Shown piece after piece: positions 32,979-41,425 of a stretch of DNA of 64,000 nt. The stretch's first letter is position 1, and each line of letters starts with the position of its first letter. The translations under genes and the position numbers were made by a program. The stretch is from Christiangramia sp. OXR-203 (GTDB taxonomy: Bacteria; Bacteroidota; Bacteroidia; Flavobacteriales; Flavobacteriaceae): contig NZ_CP139698.1 of the NCBI RefSeq assembly GCF_034372165.1, forward strand, positions 2,108,001-2,172,000. Direction: 5' to 3'. The notes below the pieces were generated by a model. The model did not search any database, was not told the DNA's origin, and saw nothing but the letters and a program-made list of their open reading frames with translations.

Positions 32979-33474
32979 AGTTATGTTTTTTTATCAGCTT
33001 TTCTCTTATCGCTTTCCTGGCTCTTGAAAGCGAAACGCGTATCGCTGTTTGATTCATATTTGTAATTTTAGCGATTTCATCGTAGTCATATTGTTCCACA
33101 TCTCTTAGCTGAAAGATCAATTTTTGTTGTTCAGGCAAACTGTCAACAATCCTGCCCAACCATTGCATTTCATCATTTAATTCGATTTCTGTATGTAATG
33201 GTATTTGTTTGCTCTCGTAATTTTGATGTACGATTCTCAGATTATTATTCTGTTTAAGTTTCAATTGATCCAGACAGTAATTCTTAGTAACCGTCATTGC
33301 AAAAGCTTCTACATTGGCATAATGCTTGATCTTATTCTTTCGGCTCCATAGTTTTAAAATAACTTCCTGGGTAGCATCCTCGGCCGCATCTCTTGATGTG
33401 AGAAGCCTCAACGCCAATCGATATATTTTATCCTTTACAGGATTAATATGGCTCAAAAAGATGCGCTCTTGCAT
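32965..33474 (-). CDS. ECF RNA polymerase sigma factor
   Basis: The 169-residue protein has sigma region 2 (YRLALRLLTSRDAAEDATQEVILKLW, about 18-44) and region 4 (SLPEQQKLIFQLRDVEQYDYDEIAKITNMNQTAIRVSLSRARKAI, about 112-156). It has no region 1 or 3, so it is an ECF/group 4 factor. It heads an operon with an overlapping anti-sigma gene and two DUF4252 genes and is divergent from an S41 protease gene. A palindrome GTAACA-N4-TGTTAC in the divergent region may be a control site. Confidence 0.93.
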   Translation of the reverse strand: MQERIFLSHINPVKDKIYRLALRLLTSRDAAEDATQEVILKLWSRKNKIKHYANVEAFAMTVTKNYCLDQLKLKQNNNLRIVHQNYESKQIPLHTEIELNDEMQWLGRIVDSLPEQQKLIFQLRDVEQYDYDEIAKITNMNQTAIRVSLSRARKAIREKLIKKHNYGIK

Positions 33475-33521
33475 TGATTGATGGTTAGTTTATACTGCCT
33501 TGTTATACTTACGACGAATTG

Positions 33522-33537
33522 GTAACAGATTTGTTAC
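33522..33537. promoter_or_regulatory. Palindromic site in the ECF sigma / S41 protease divergent region
   Basis: GTAACA (33522-33527) and TGTTAC (33532-33537) form a perfect 6-bp dyad with a 4-base spacer. It sits 48 bp before the sigma start and about 70 bp before the protease start, placed to serve both. Operator function is inferred. Confidence 0.45.
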
Positions 33538-33609
33538 AATAAATTTTTTATTTGCCCGTATGTGAGTATTTTTAGAAAAAATTTAGAAAAATTAATCCTT
33601 AACTATATT

Positions 33610-35115
33610 ATGAAAATAAGTAAATACTTAATGCTTTTTGCTGTTGCAGGAAGTTTACTTACCGGTTGTTCCAGTGATGATGATGGATCTGGTGTAACTG
33701 AAAAGCCCGTAGAGCCACCAGTAACTGGTGAAACTCCTGAAGAAAATCTTGAATTGGAAATCAAAGATTTCGTTTGGAAAGGAATGAATGAGATTTATGT
33801 TTATAAAAGTCAGGTTCCTGAACTTGGAGATAATTTCTTTGCCACTCAGGATGATCTAAATGAATACCTAATGGGCTTCGATTCTCCTGAAGACCTTTTT
33901 TATGATGGTTTAGTGATCGACCAGGATCGATTTAGTTTTATTACTGATGACTATATAGCCCTTGAGAATAGTTTTGCGGGTATTTCTGAAACAACCGGTG
34001 TGGACTTTAGACTTTACAGATTTTCCGGTAGTGATGACCTTTTTGGTGTGGTTCGCTATATCATTCCTGGATCAAATGCAGAAAACGCTGATATTGAAAG
34101 AGGAGATTTATTTACCACTTTAAATGGGCAAACGCTAACCGTCGCTAATTACCGCGGATTATTAGAGGAAACGACTCTTACCTTTGGCCTTGCGACTATC
34201 GAGGATAATACTGTCACTTCAACAGGAGAAGAAGTAACTATCGATACTCAGGTATTAACAGAAAACCCGATCCTCGTTACCAATGTACTTGATGTAAATG
34301 GAACAAAGGTTGGATACATGCTTTACAATAGCTTTGTAGCCGACTTTGACGATGAAATGAACGCTGCTTTTGCAGATTTTAAAGCCGAAGGAATTACAGA
34401 ATTGATTCTTGACCTACGTTACAATGGCGGTGGTCGTGTGAGTTCTGCTACCAGACTGGCCAGCATGATCACAGGACAATTTACCGGAGAGGTTTTTGCC
34501 AAGCAACAATGGAACGCAGATTATCAAAATTACTTCCTGAATAATGACCCAGATAGATTATTTAATAGATTCACTACGACTCTGGAAGGCGGAGAAGCGA
34601 TCAACAGCCTGAATCTTACAAGATTGTACGCTATTGTATCCAGTTCTACGGCTTCTGCTAGTGAACTTGTGGTTAATGGGCTTGCTCCATATATTGATGT
34701 GGTAACTGTGGGAGATCAAACTGTAGGTAAATCTCAGGCATCTGTAACTTTATACGATTCAAGCAACTTTGGAAGAACTGGCGCCAATTCAGATCACACA
34801 TACGCCATTCAGCCATTAGTATATGAATCTGTAAACTCCAATAACGTAGGTGTTCCGTTTGACGGAATAACTCCAGATACTGAAATTGTTGAAAGTATAT
34901 CAGATCTTGGTGTTCTGGGAGAACCTTCAGATCCATTACTGAATGCTGCTTTAAATGTGATCGCTGGAAACAGAAGTATGATTTCAAGTCAGAAAGAATA
35001 CTGGTATAATGAATTCAGCGAGTCTGGAGTGCAAAAGGCCACCTATCAGAAAATGTATATTGACGAATTACCTGAACTTCCAGGTCAGAATAAAAGATTG
35101 GAATTCTCTAAATAA
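33610..35115 (+). CDS. S41-family (C-terminal processing) peptidase, lipoprotein
   Basis: I start at the ATG at 33610 (MKISKYLMLFAVAGSLLTGC), which gives a clean lipoprotein signal with lipobox LTGC; the frame's upstream GTG at 33562 would bury it. The body has an N-terminal helical cap, a PDZ-like segment (GSNAENADIERGDLFTTLNG) and the tail-specific protease core with LILDLRYNGGG, SSSTASASELVVNGL (nucleophile Ser) and VGKSQAS (catalytic Lys). It is probably an envelope protease. It is divergent from the ECF operon. Confidence 0.92.
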   Translation: MKISKYLMLFAVAGSLLTGCSSDDDGSGVTEKPVEPPVTGETPEENLELEIKDFVWKGMNEIYVYKSQVPELGDNFFATQDDLNEYLMGFDSPEDLFYDGLVIDQDRFSFITDDYIALENSFAGISETTGVDFRLYRFSGSDDLFGVVRYIIPGSNAENADIERGDLFTTLNGQTLTVANYRGLLEETTLTFGLATIEDNTVTSTGEEVTIDTQVLTENPILVTNVLDVNGTKVGYMLYNSFVADFDDEMNAAFADFKAEGITELILDLRYNGGGRVSSATRLASMITGQFTGEVFAKQQWNADYQNYFLNNDPDRLFNRFTTTLEGGEAINSLNLTRLYAIVSSSTASASELVVNGLAPYIDVVTVGDQTVGKSQASVTLYDSSNFGRTGANSDHTYAIQPLVYESVNSNNVGVPFDGITPDTEIVESISDLGVLGEPSDPLLNAALNVIAGNRSMISSQKEYWYNEFSESGVQKATYQKMYIDELPELPGQNKRLEFSK

Positions 35116-35133
35116 TAGAGATCTTAAATTATT

Positions 35134-35163
35134 AAAAAACCCAGCTCATTGAGCTGGTTTTTT
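35134..35163. terminator. Bidirectional terminator
   Basis: CCAGCTC (35141-35147) and GAGCTGG (35151-35157) with ATT loop, flanked by AAAAAA and TTTTTTT. It ends the S41 protease transcript and lies 24 bases past the stop of the convergent BtuG-like gene. Confidence 0.85.
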
Positions 35164-35186
35164 TGTTTTAGATAGAGATGTAAGAA

Positions 35187-36263
35187 TTAATTAAAATAGA
35201 CTCCGTTAGGGTTAATTCCAACTTCGTAAGAGTTGAGAAGACTGCCATTAGAAGCATCATAAACAAAAACCTGCCCGTTACCAGTGAAACTCGCATTCGC
35301 TGAAGCAGCATATAACATCCCGTTTCTGGCATTAAAACCATATAAAGACTCCACATCTTCCAGTCTGAACTTTGGTCCGGAAGGAAGGTCTCCTCCACTT
35401 AAGTATTCGTAAACAGCCTTACCTACAGTAAAATAAAACCTGTCATCACTTTGTACAAGGTTACCCGGATGAATGCTCGATGTAGGGAATTCTGCAGAAT
35501 TCAATACAGCATTCACATTCATATCGACTACACTAATACTTCCCGCAGTCTCTACATCTGCATAGGATGGTTTCCCTGCAGATAATACAATTAAGTTCGA
35601 ACCATCAACAATCATTGAAGTTGGAACGTCTCCTACTACAATTTCAGTAGACACCTCATTTGTAGAGGTATTGATCACCGAAATGATATTATTGAAATTA
35701 TATCCGCCTTTATGCGCAGTATAGATCGAACCATTATTAGCTAGTATTTTCTCCGGTCCTTCAGCAACCTCAATCGAAGAATCAAAAGAATAGTCAGATA
35801 AATTAAAAACAGCAACATAATCATCATCTGGATTGGTAGCATCTCCCCAATTACTAACGTATAGAGAATTTCCTGAAACCGTCGCAAATCGTGGATTTTG
35901 TAAGTTTTCTGAAATCTGCCCAACAGTTTCGAAAGTATTTCGATTTACGATCTCAATTGTATTGGATACATTTAAAATTACGAATGCCAGCTCTTCAGAA
36001 AGGTAAATACTTTGCGCGGTATCCCCTAATGAAGTTCCGTTCACTGAATTGAATATTTGAGACTGAACTTCTCCGGTCTCTTCATCTATAAAGGATACAG
36101 TAGAATTTCCAGAACCAAAGTTACCTTCGTTCAATACAAAAATGCCTTCTTCAAATGCTTCTTTATCCTCACCTGGAGGAATTACACAACAATCCTCATC
36201 GTCGCTACAGGAGTTCAGTAAAAAAATTAGTGCCAGCAGGCTGAAATAGTGTTTAAAATTCAT
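35187..36263 (-). CDS. BtuG-like beta-propeller surface lipoprotein (YncE/DUF5074)
   Basis: The 358-residue protein has a lipoprotein signal (MNFKHYFSLLALIFLLNSC) and an Asp/Glu-rich linker followed by repeated blades, each with a V-N/D-x-x-T motif such as IEIVNRNTFETVGQI, VAVFNLSDYSF, ISVINTSTNEV, ISVVDMNVNAV and VFVYDASNGSLL, together forming a YncE/DUF5074-type propeller. It lies 2 bp after btuB and under the same cobalamin riboswitch. In Bacteroides a propeller lipoprotein in this position (BtuG) captures B12 and hands it to BtuB. The same role is inferred here. Confidence 0.85.
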   Translation of the reverse strand: MNFKHYFSLLALIFLLNSCSDDEDCCVIPPGEDKEAFEEGIFVLNEGNFGSGNSTVSFIDEETGEVQSQIFNSVNGTSLGDTAQSIYLSEELAFVILNVSNTIEIVNRNTFETVGQISENLQNPRFATVSGNSLYVSNWGDATNPDDDYVAVFNLSDYSFDSSIEVAEGPEKILANNGSIYTAHKGGYNFNNIISVINTSTNEVSTEIVVGDVPTSMIVDGSNLIVLSAGKPSYADVETAGSISVVDMNVNAVLNSAEFPTSSIHPGNLVQSDDRFYFTVGKAVYEYLSGGDLPSGPKFRLEDVESLYGFNARNGMLYAASANASFTGNGQVFVYDASNGSLLNSYEVGINPNGVYFN

Positions 36264-36265
36264 GG

Positions 36266-38095
36266 TTAAAATTTAATAGTTAGAAAAGTTTTAAATGATC
36301 TCCCTGGCATATATCTGCCTGGAAGACTTTGGTAGTCTTTATTAAAAAGGTTATTGACATCAGCACCTATTCGAATTGCAGGTTTGGTTCTCAACTGCCG
36401 GGAAATTCCAAGATCAGCTATGATGTAAGAATCGAGCTCATAATTATTATCGGCTGAAGTGAAAATCTTCCCATTGTATAATCCCCGAGTAAATAGATTC
36501 CAATTTGAGAATGTGTACGAAGCTTGCGCAGTCGCTTTATGATAAGGAGTATAGATTAACTGATTTCCATTAGATCTATCTATAGATCTAGTATAGGCGT
36601 AATTTCCTGTAAGCTTTAAGTTTGAGGATTTAAAATCTTTCTGCCAGGTTGCAAAAAGTTCCAGACCGTAATTGTAAGCAGATTCTGTATTAACAGGTTG
36701 CCAGACTCCAGTCTCATTAGGTATCCAGCGTATAAGATTTTCAAGGTCTATATAGAAAACGGTCGCATTGAGTTCTAGCTTTTTCTTTCTGAAATCCACT
36801 CCAATTTCAGATTGCACTGAATTTTCTGGTTTCAGATCCTCGTTTCCACCTTGTAACCAGAATAGATCATTCAAGGTTGGAATGCGATAATTCTTTGAAA
36901 AGTTGAATCTTAGCAGGTAATTCTCGGTTAGTTGATATTTAGATCCTACAGAGAATAATATAGGTGATTCAAAATCTGAAGTTTCTTCGATACGAAGACT
37001 TATATCATATTGAAAATCTCTCAAGGATTGATTGTAAAGTAGTGCAACTCCTGAAGTTTCTCGTTTCTGGTCTACAATCCCTGAGCCTTCAGCATCGATT
37101 TCAGTATAGTCTGCAATCAAATTCAGAAAAGCATCTTCAAAAATTTCATACTTCAGATCATATTTTATAATTCCTGTTTCAGCTGAACCAAAGGAATGAT
37201 CTAGTGAATTTCTATTCTCATAATATTTGAACTCCTCTTTTAACAACGCAAACTTAAGGCTACTGGTGAATTTTCCGAAGAAAGCCTTGTACTCCAGTAA
37301 ATTCCGAAAGTTTCTATCTTCATATTTACTATTTGAATCTATGAATACAGTACCAGAAAAACCGCGATTTCCCTGATATAAATTAGAATAGAGTTTCAGT
37401 AAGTGGTCTTCTGCAAGCCAGTGCCCTATGGAGGCATTCAAAGCGATATTATCATAATCTCCATTTTCATTTTTAAAATTATCCACTGGATAATCATAAT
37501 CATTCTCTGATCGTATACCGGATAAAGAGATATTCAGAGCTGTTTTGTCGCTAGAAACCTGAGCATTTGCGCTAGCCTGATAAGTATCAAAACTACCTGC
37601 ACCAGCATATACAAAAACAGAACTCGTATTCTTGAATCTTAAAGAATTATTTAGATGAATGGTACCTCCAATTGCACCACTTCCGTATAGAACACTACCA
37701 CCGCCTGGCCTTAGACTTATATCATCAAAAGCTTTGGAATTGATAGTATTAAAGTCGGTTTGCCCGGTGAACTGAGAGTTTATATTGATCCCATTCCATA
37801 CCACAGCAGTTTGGGAAGCACCGGTGCCTCTCACAGATGCCGAAGAAACCATCCCAAAACCATTTTCTCTAAAGAAAAAAGGAGAATTAAATTTAAGAAC
37901 GTTGGTCAAAGCTGGATCACTGTACTGCACGATAGAATCGGCGATCGAATGCAAATGCTGACCTGAAGAGTTACTCTTAAGTTTGCTGTCGCTGAGCTCT
38001 ACCTCCTGTAACCAGCGAATGGAATCAGTTTGAGCACGAGCTGAAATACAGCAAATGCCAATAAGTATAAAAAAAATGTAGTTAGTTCTGTTCAT
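36266..38095 (-). CDS. btuB: TonB-dependent vitamin B12 receptor (BtuB-like)
   Basis: The 609-residue protein (E. coli BtuB is 614 aa) has a signal peptide (to ...ISARA), a plug domain (about 30-150) with SSASVRGTGASQTAVVWNG and GGGSVLYGSGAIGGTIHL, and a barrel ending LFNKDYQSLPGRYMPGRSFKTFLTIKF with the terminal aromatic. No CarboxypepD_reg extension is present. The cobalamin riboswitch directly upstream fixes the substrate as a corrinoid far better than the receptor sequence alone. It is first in an operon with the BtuG-like gene and divergent from the BtuFCD-like importer. Confidence 0.92.
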   Translation of the reverse strand: MNRTNYIFFILIGICCISARAQTDSIRWLQEVELSDSKLKSNSSGQHLHSIADSIVQYSDPALTNVLKFNSPFFFRENGFGMVSSASVRGTGASQTAVVWNGININSQFTGQTDFNTINSKAFDDISLRPGGGSVLYGSGAIGGTIHLNNSLRFKNTSSVFVYAGAGSFDTYQASANAQVSSDKTALNISLSGIRSENDYDYPVDNFKNENGDYDNIALNASIGHWLAEDHLLKLYSNLYQGNRGFSGTVFIDSNSKYEDRNFRNLLEYKAFFGKFTSSLKFALLKEEFKYYENRNSLDHSFGSAETGIIKYDLKYEIFEDAFLNLIADYTEIDAEGSGIVDQKRETSGVALLYNQSLRDFQYDISLRIEETSDFESPILFSVGSKYQLTENYLLRFNFSKNYRIPTLNDLFWLQGGNEDLKPENSVQSEIGVDFRKKKLELNATVFYIDLENLIRWIPNETGVWQPVNTESAYNYGLELFATWQKDFKSSNLKLTGNYAYTRSIDRSNGNQLIYTPYHKATAQASYTFSNWNLFTRGLYNGKIFTSADNNYELDSYIIADLGISRQLRTKPAIRIGADVNNLFNKDYQSLPGRYMPGRSFKTFLTIKF

Positions 38096-38137
38096 AATCT
38101 GCCGACCTTTATCCCGAAAGTCACTCGATACTAGTCG

Positions 38138-38305
38138 AAATTCGGGCAGGTCTCCTGGCTTACGTACTACAATTTACCTTCCCGCCTGTTGGCAGTGGTT
38201 TGAAGAATAATTGCAGCCACCCAATCGGGCTAAGCTTACAGTTGCGGGAACAGCTCAGGCTATTGATAAAATCTCTCCTGATTCCCTTTTAATTAACGCA
38301 GAAAT
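38138..38305 (-). promoter_or_regulatory. Cobalamin (AdoCbl-type) riboswitch
   Basis: On the minus strand the conserved elements occur in order: GGGAATCAGG (about 38276-38286), CCCGCAACTGTAAGC (about 38234-38249), a GCC-rich arm, GGGAAGG and the B12 box AAGCCAGGAGACCTGCC (38145-38161). The box lies about 50 nt before the btuB ATG, suiting translational control by a kissing loop with the ribosome-binding region. It should shut off btuB and the BtuG-like gene when intracellular cobalamin is high. Confidence 0.93.
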
Positions 38306-38333
38306 AAATCGACGTCAAACCAAAATTTCGAGG

Positions 38334-38341
38334 CAAAAATA
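38334..38341 (-). promoter_or_regulatory. -7 box of the riboswitch-btuB transcript
   Basis: TATTTTTG on the minus strand fits TAnnTTTG and would start transcription near 38327, just before the riboswitch. A TTTG at 38366-38369 is 24 bases upstream. Confidence 0.55.
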
Positions 38342-38383
38342 AACAATTAAGTTTGGTAAGTCTTTCAAAAATTTAAATAATCT

Positions 38384-38391
38384 TACTTTTG
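38384..38391 (+). promoter_or_regulatory. -7 box of the BtuFCD-like operon
   Basis: TACTTTTG fits the -7 consensus and gives a leader of only about 12 nt. A second match, TACATTTG at 38402-38409, overlaps the GTG start and is less likely to be used. Confidence 0.45.
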
Positions 38392-38408
38392 GTGACCAAA
38401 TTACATTT

Positions 38409-39542
38409 GTGAAGCAATTAACATTCATTATCATTTTTATAGCATTCATTTCCTGTAAGGATAATTCATCCCGGCAGGAACCTGGAAACCAGCAAGGTGA
38501 AACTATCTCCATGAAATATGCCCAGGAATTTAGCATTAAATCCTATGAAACTTATAAAATTCTGGAAGTTACAACTCCATGGCCTGGAGCTAAAGAACCT
38601 TTTAAATATCTACTCCACTCTGCTAATTCCACGATTCCCGATAGTATTGACTTTGATGAAAAACTGGAGATTCCTGTAAAAAATATTGTGGTAACCTCTA
38701 CGACCCATATTCCTGCCCTCGAAGCGCTAGGTCTGGAAGATAAATTAAGCGGGTTTCCCGGAACTCGTTATATATCTTCAGAAAAAACAAGAAAACTAAT
38801 CGATTCAGGCGAAGTACACGAACTTGGTCAAAATGAGAACATTAATACAGAGATTCTTATTGATCTATCACCAGATGTGGTTGTTGGATTCGCAATCGAT
38901 GCTTCTAATAAAAGTCTTGAAACAATTAAAAATATCGGAATTCCCGTAATTTATAACGGAGACTGGACAGAAAAAACACCACTAGGTAAAGCTGAATGGA
39001 TCAAATTTTTTGGCGTGCTGTTTGACAAAAATAAGGAAGCAGAAAAAATATTCGATGATATAGAAACTTCCTACCTCGAGGCTAAAGAATTAGCTTCCTT
39101 ATCTAAAGATAAACCAGTGATCATAGCCGGTTCCATGTATAATGATAAGTGGTACATTCCTTATGGAAATAGCTGGCAGGCGCAATTTATTGACGATGCA
39201 AATGGCAATTATCTATATTCTGATACTAAAGGAGAAGGCAGTCTGGCGCTTTCTTTCGAAAGTGTACTGGAAAAAGCTGGTGACGCAGATATCTGGATAA
39301 GTTCCGGACAGTTTGAGAGTTATGCTCAACTTGCTGAGAACTCGGTTCACTACGATAAATTTAAGGTAGTACAGGATAAAGAGGTTTATACCGTGAGCTT
39401 ATCAAAAGGCGCAACTGGCGGAGTTCTTTTCTATGAACTTGGTCCACAACGGCCTGATCTCATTCTAAAGGACCTGATCACAATTTTTCATCCTGATCTT
39501 CTTCAGGATCACGAAAATGTATTTTTCAAACCCCTCAACTAA
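38409..39542 (+). CDS. Corrinoid ABC transporter substrate-binding lipoprotein (BtuF-like)
   Basis: The 377-residue protein starts at GTG and has a lipoprotein signal (MKQLTFIIIFIAFISC). The class III periplasmic-binding fold joined by a long helix is seen with NIVVTSTTHIPALEALGLED and LIDLSPDVVVGF, and late LSKGATGGVLFYELGPQRPDLILKDL. Such proteins bind B12 or ferric siderophores. The gene overlaps the permease start and is divergent from riboswitch-controlled btuB, so cobalamin is the likely ligand. The family itself does not discriminate. Confidence 0.87.
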   Translation: MKQLTFIIIFIAFISCKDNSSRQEPGNQQGETISMKYAQEFSIKSYETYKILEVTTPWPGAKEPFKYLLHSANSTIPDSIDFDEKLEIPVKNIVVTSTTHIPALEALGLEDKLSGFPGTRYISSEKTRKLIDSGEVHELGQNENINTEILIDLSPDVVVGFAIDASNKSLETIKNIGIPVIYNGDWTEKTPLGKAEWIKFFGVLFDKNKEAEKIFDDIETSYLEAKELASLSKDKPVIIAGSMYNDKWYIPYGNSWQAQFIDDANGNYLYSDTKGEGSLALSFESVLEKAGDADIWISSGQFESYAQLAENSVHYDKFKVVQDKEVYTVSLSKGATGGVLFYELGPQRPDLILKDLITIFHPDLLQDHENVFFKPLN

Positions 39543-40573
39543 TGTGGAGCAGGAAAAAGTATAGTTTAACCATCGTCTTACTGGGAGTTGCGCTACTGTT
39601 CTGCCTGCTACTGAATATTAGTCTGGGATCGGTTAGCATACCCTTTTCTGAAGTAATTGCCTCTCTTACTGGTCTTGCGGTAGAAAAAGAAACCTGGAGA
39701 TATATTATTGTGGAATTCAGATTACCGAAGGCGTTAACAGCGATCATCACAGGATCTGGACTGGCAGTTAGTGGTTTGCTTATGCAAACATTATTCAGGA
39801 ATCCGCTAGCCGGACCATATGTTCTGGGTTTAAGCAGTGGTGCCAGCCTGGGAGTTGCCATCGTATTTATGGGATCTGCACTATTTGGTGCCGGTTTTGC
39901 CGCTATATTATTATCAAAATGGAGTCTCGTCATAGCTTCGAGTTTAGGTAGCTTACTTGTGCTACTAGCTGTTATCGTCGCATCACTGCGACTGAGAGAC
40001 ACTATGGCGATATTGATCATTGGCCTTATGTTTGCCAGTTTTACTGCTGCGATTGTTAGCGTTCTGGCCTACTTTAGTCCAGCTGCAGATCTACAGCAAT
40101 ATATATTCTGGTCCTACGGAAGTCTGGGAAACCTAAGTTGGGAAGAAGTAAGTATCCTGGCCATTTTCTGGACCGCAGGCATTCTGATAACTCTGGCTTC
40201 CATTAAAAATCTCAATTCCTTACTTCTTGGTGAACAGTACGCAAAAAGTATGGGGACTAATATTAAAAGAAACAGATTCCTGGTAATTTTGGCGACCAGC
40301 CTGCTCGCTGGCAGCATTACCGCATTCGCTGGTCCAATTGCATTCATAGGGCTGGCGGTACCGCATTTAATAAGACAGATCATCCCTTCTGCTAACCATA
40401 TTATTTTGTTCCCGGCGATAATTTTTGGTGGAGCTATCTTAATGTTATTGTGTGATATTGTTTCTCAGTTACCCGGTAGTGAATTTAGTTTACCAATAAA
40501 TGCCATCACTTCGCTTATTGGAGCACCCGTTGTTATTTGGCTTCTAATAAGAAAACGTAGATTTAATTTCTAA
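39542..40573 (+). CDS. Corrinoid ABC transporter permease (BtuC/FecCD family)
   Basis: The 343-residue membrane protein has about ten helices. FecCD landmarks are FRLPKALTAIITGSGLAVSGLLMQTLFRNPLAGPYVLG (about 60-97), SYGSLGNLSWEE, the coupling-helix region around GTNIKR and GPIAFIGLAVPHLIRQ. It forms the dimeric channel of the importer. Its ATG overlaps the stop of the binding-protein gene and its stop overlaps the ATPase start, so all three are translationally coupled. Confidence 0.93.
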   Translation: MWSRKKYSLTIVLLGVALLFCLLLNISLGSVSIPFSEVIASLTGLAVEKETWRYIIVEFRLPKALTAIITGSGLAVSGLLMQTLFRNPLAGPYVLGLSSGASLGVAIVFMGSALFGAGFAAILLSKWSLVIASSLGSLLVLLAVIVASLRLRDTMAILIIGLMFASFTAAIVSVLAYFSPAADLQQYIFWSYGSLGNLSWEEVSILAIFWTAGILITLASIKNLNSLLLGEQYAKSMGTNIKRNRFLVILATSLLAGSITAFAGPIAFIGLAVPHLIRQIIPSANHIILFPAIIFGGAILMLLCDIVSQLPGSEFSLPINAITSLIGAPVVIWLLIRKRRFNF

Positions 40574-41367
40574 TGGAGAACAAAAACTCAAATAGCATTT
40601 TAAAAACTAGCGAACTCTCCATAGGTTATTCTGTAAGATCTAAAGCTAAGATCATTGCTGAGAATATTGAATTTAAGATCGGGGCAAATGAACTTACTGC
40701 TGTTATAGGAGTAAATGGAGCTGGCAAATCTACTTTACTTAAAACATTAAGTAGATCACTTGAACCTATTAAGGGTGAAGTCATAATAAACAATAAAAGC
40801 ATAAGTAATGTTAGTTCCGAAGAGCTTTCAAAACAGCTTAGCCTTGTTCTTACTGAACAGCATGTTTCAAGAAATTTAAGCGCACGCGAATTGATCGCCC
40901 TGGGTCGGCAACCATACACGAACTGGATCGGGAAACTGGATCTGGAGGATAAAGAAGCCGTGCAAAAAGCAATTGAGCTTGTCAATATTAAAGAACTCGC
41001 AAACAAAAAGTGCTATGAACTTAGTGACGGGCAGTTTCAGAAGGTCTTAATAGCCAGAGCAATTGCACAGGACACTTCTTTGATCATCCTGGATGAACCC
41101 ACCACTCATCTTGACATTTACCATAAAGCCTTTATGCTGAAGTTACTAAAGCAACTTACAGAAAAAACCGGTAAGGCGATCATTTTTGCCACTCACGAGA
41201 TCAACCTGGCCATACAACTATGCGATAAACTAATCATTTTAAAGGATGGCAAATCATTTACTGGTACACCGAAGGAATTGATGGCCTCTGGTGTATTTGA
41301 TTCTTTATTTCCTTCTGAACTTATTACCTTCGACAGGCAATCGGCCAGCTTCAGAATAAGTAGCTAA
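40573..41367 (+). CDS. Corrinoid ABC transporter ATPase (BtuD/FecE family)
   Basis: The 264-residue ATPase has Walker A GVNGAGKST (about 45-53), Q-loop SLVLTEQ, signature LSDGQFQK (a LSGGQ variant with Asp) and Walker B LIILDEPTTHLD with switch His in FATHE. It powers the BtuC-like permease in the inner membrane. Last of three coupled genes; the next gene (rmuC) is 58 bp further and unrelated. Confidence 0.93.
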   Translation: MENKNSNSILKTSELSIGYSVRSKAKIIAENIEFKIGANELTAVIGVNGAGKSTLLKTLSRSLEPIKGEVIINNKSISNVSSEELSKQLSLVLTEQHVSRNLSARELIALGRQPYTNWIGKLDLEDKEAVQKAIELVNIKELANKKCYELSDGQFQKVLIARAIAQDTSLIILDEPTTHLDIYHKAFMLKLLKQLTEKTGKAIIFATHEINLAIQLCDKLIILKDGKSFTGTPKELMASGVFDSLFPSELITFDRQSASFRISS

Positions 41368-41425
41368 AACCGATAAAAATCTGAAAGAATTTCCGAATTA
41401 ATTAAATTTAGTAAAACCTCAATTT

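Noticed and set aside
33562-33609. GTG start for the S41 protease
   Set aside because: It would bury the lipoprotein signal peptide that begins at the ATG at 33610.
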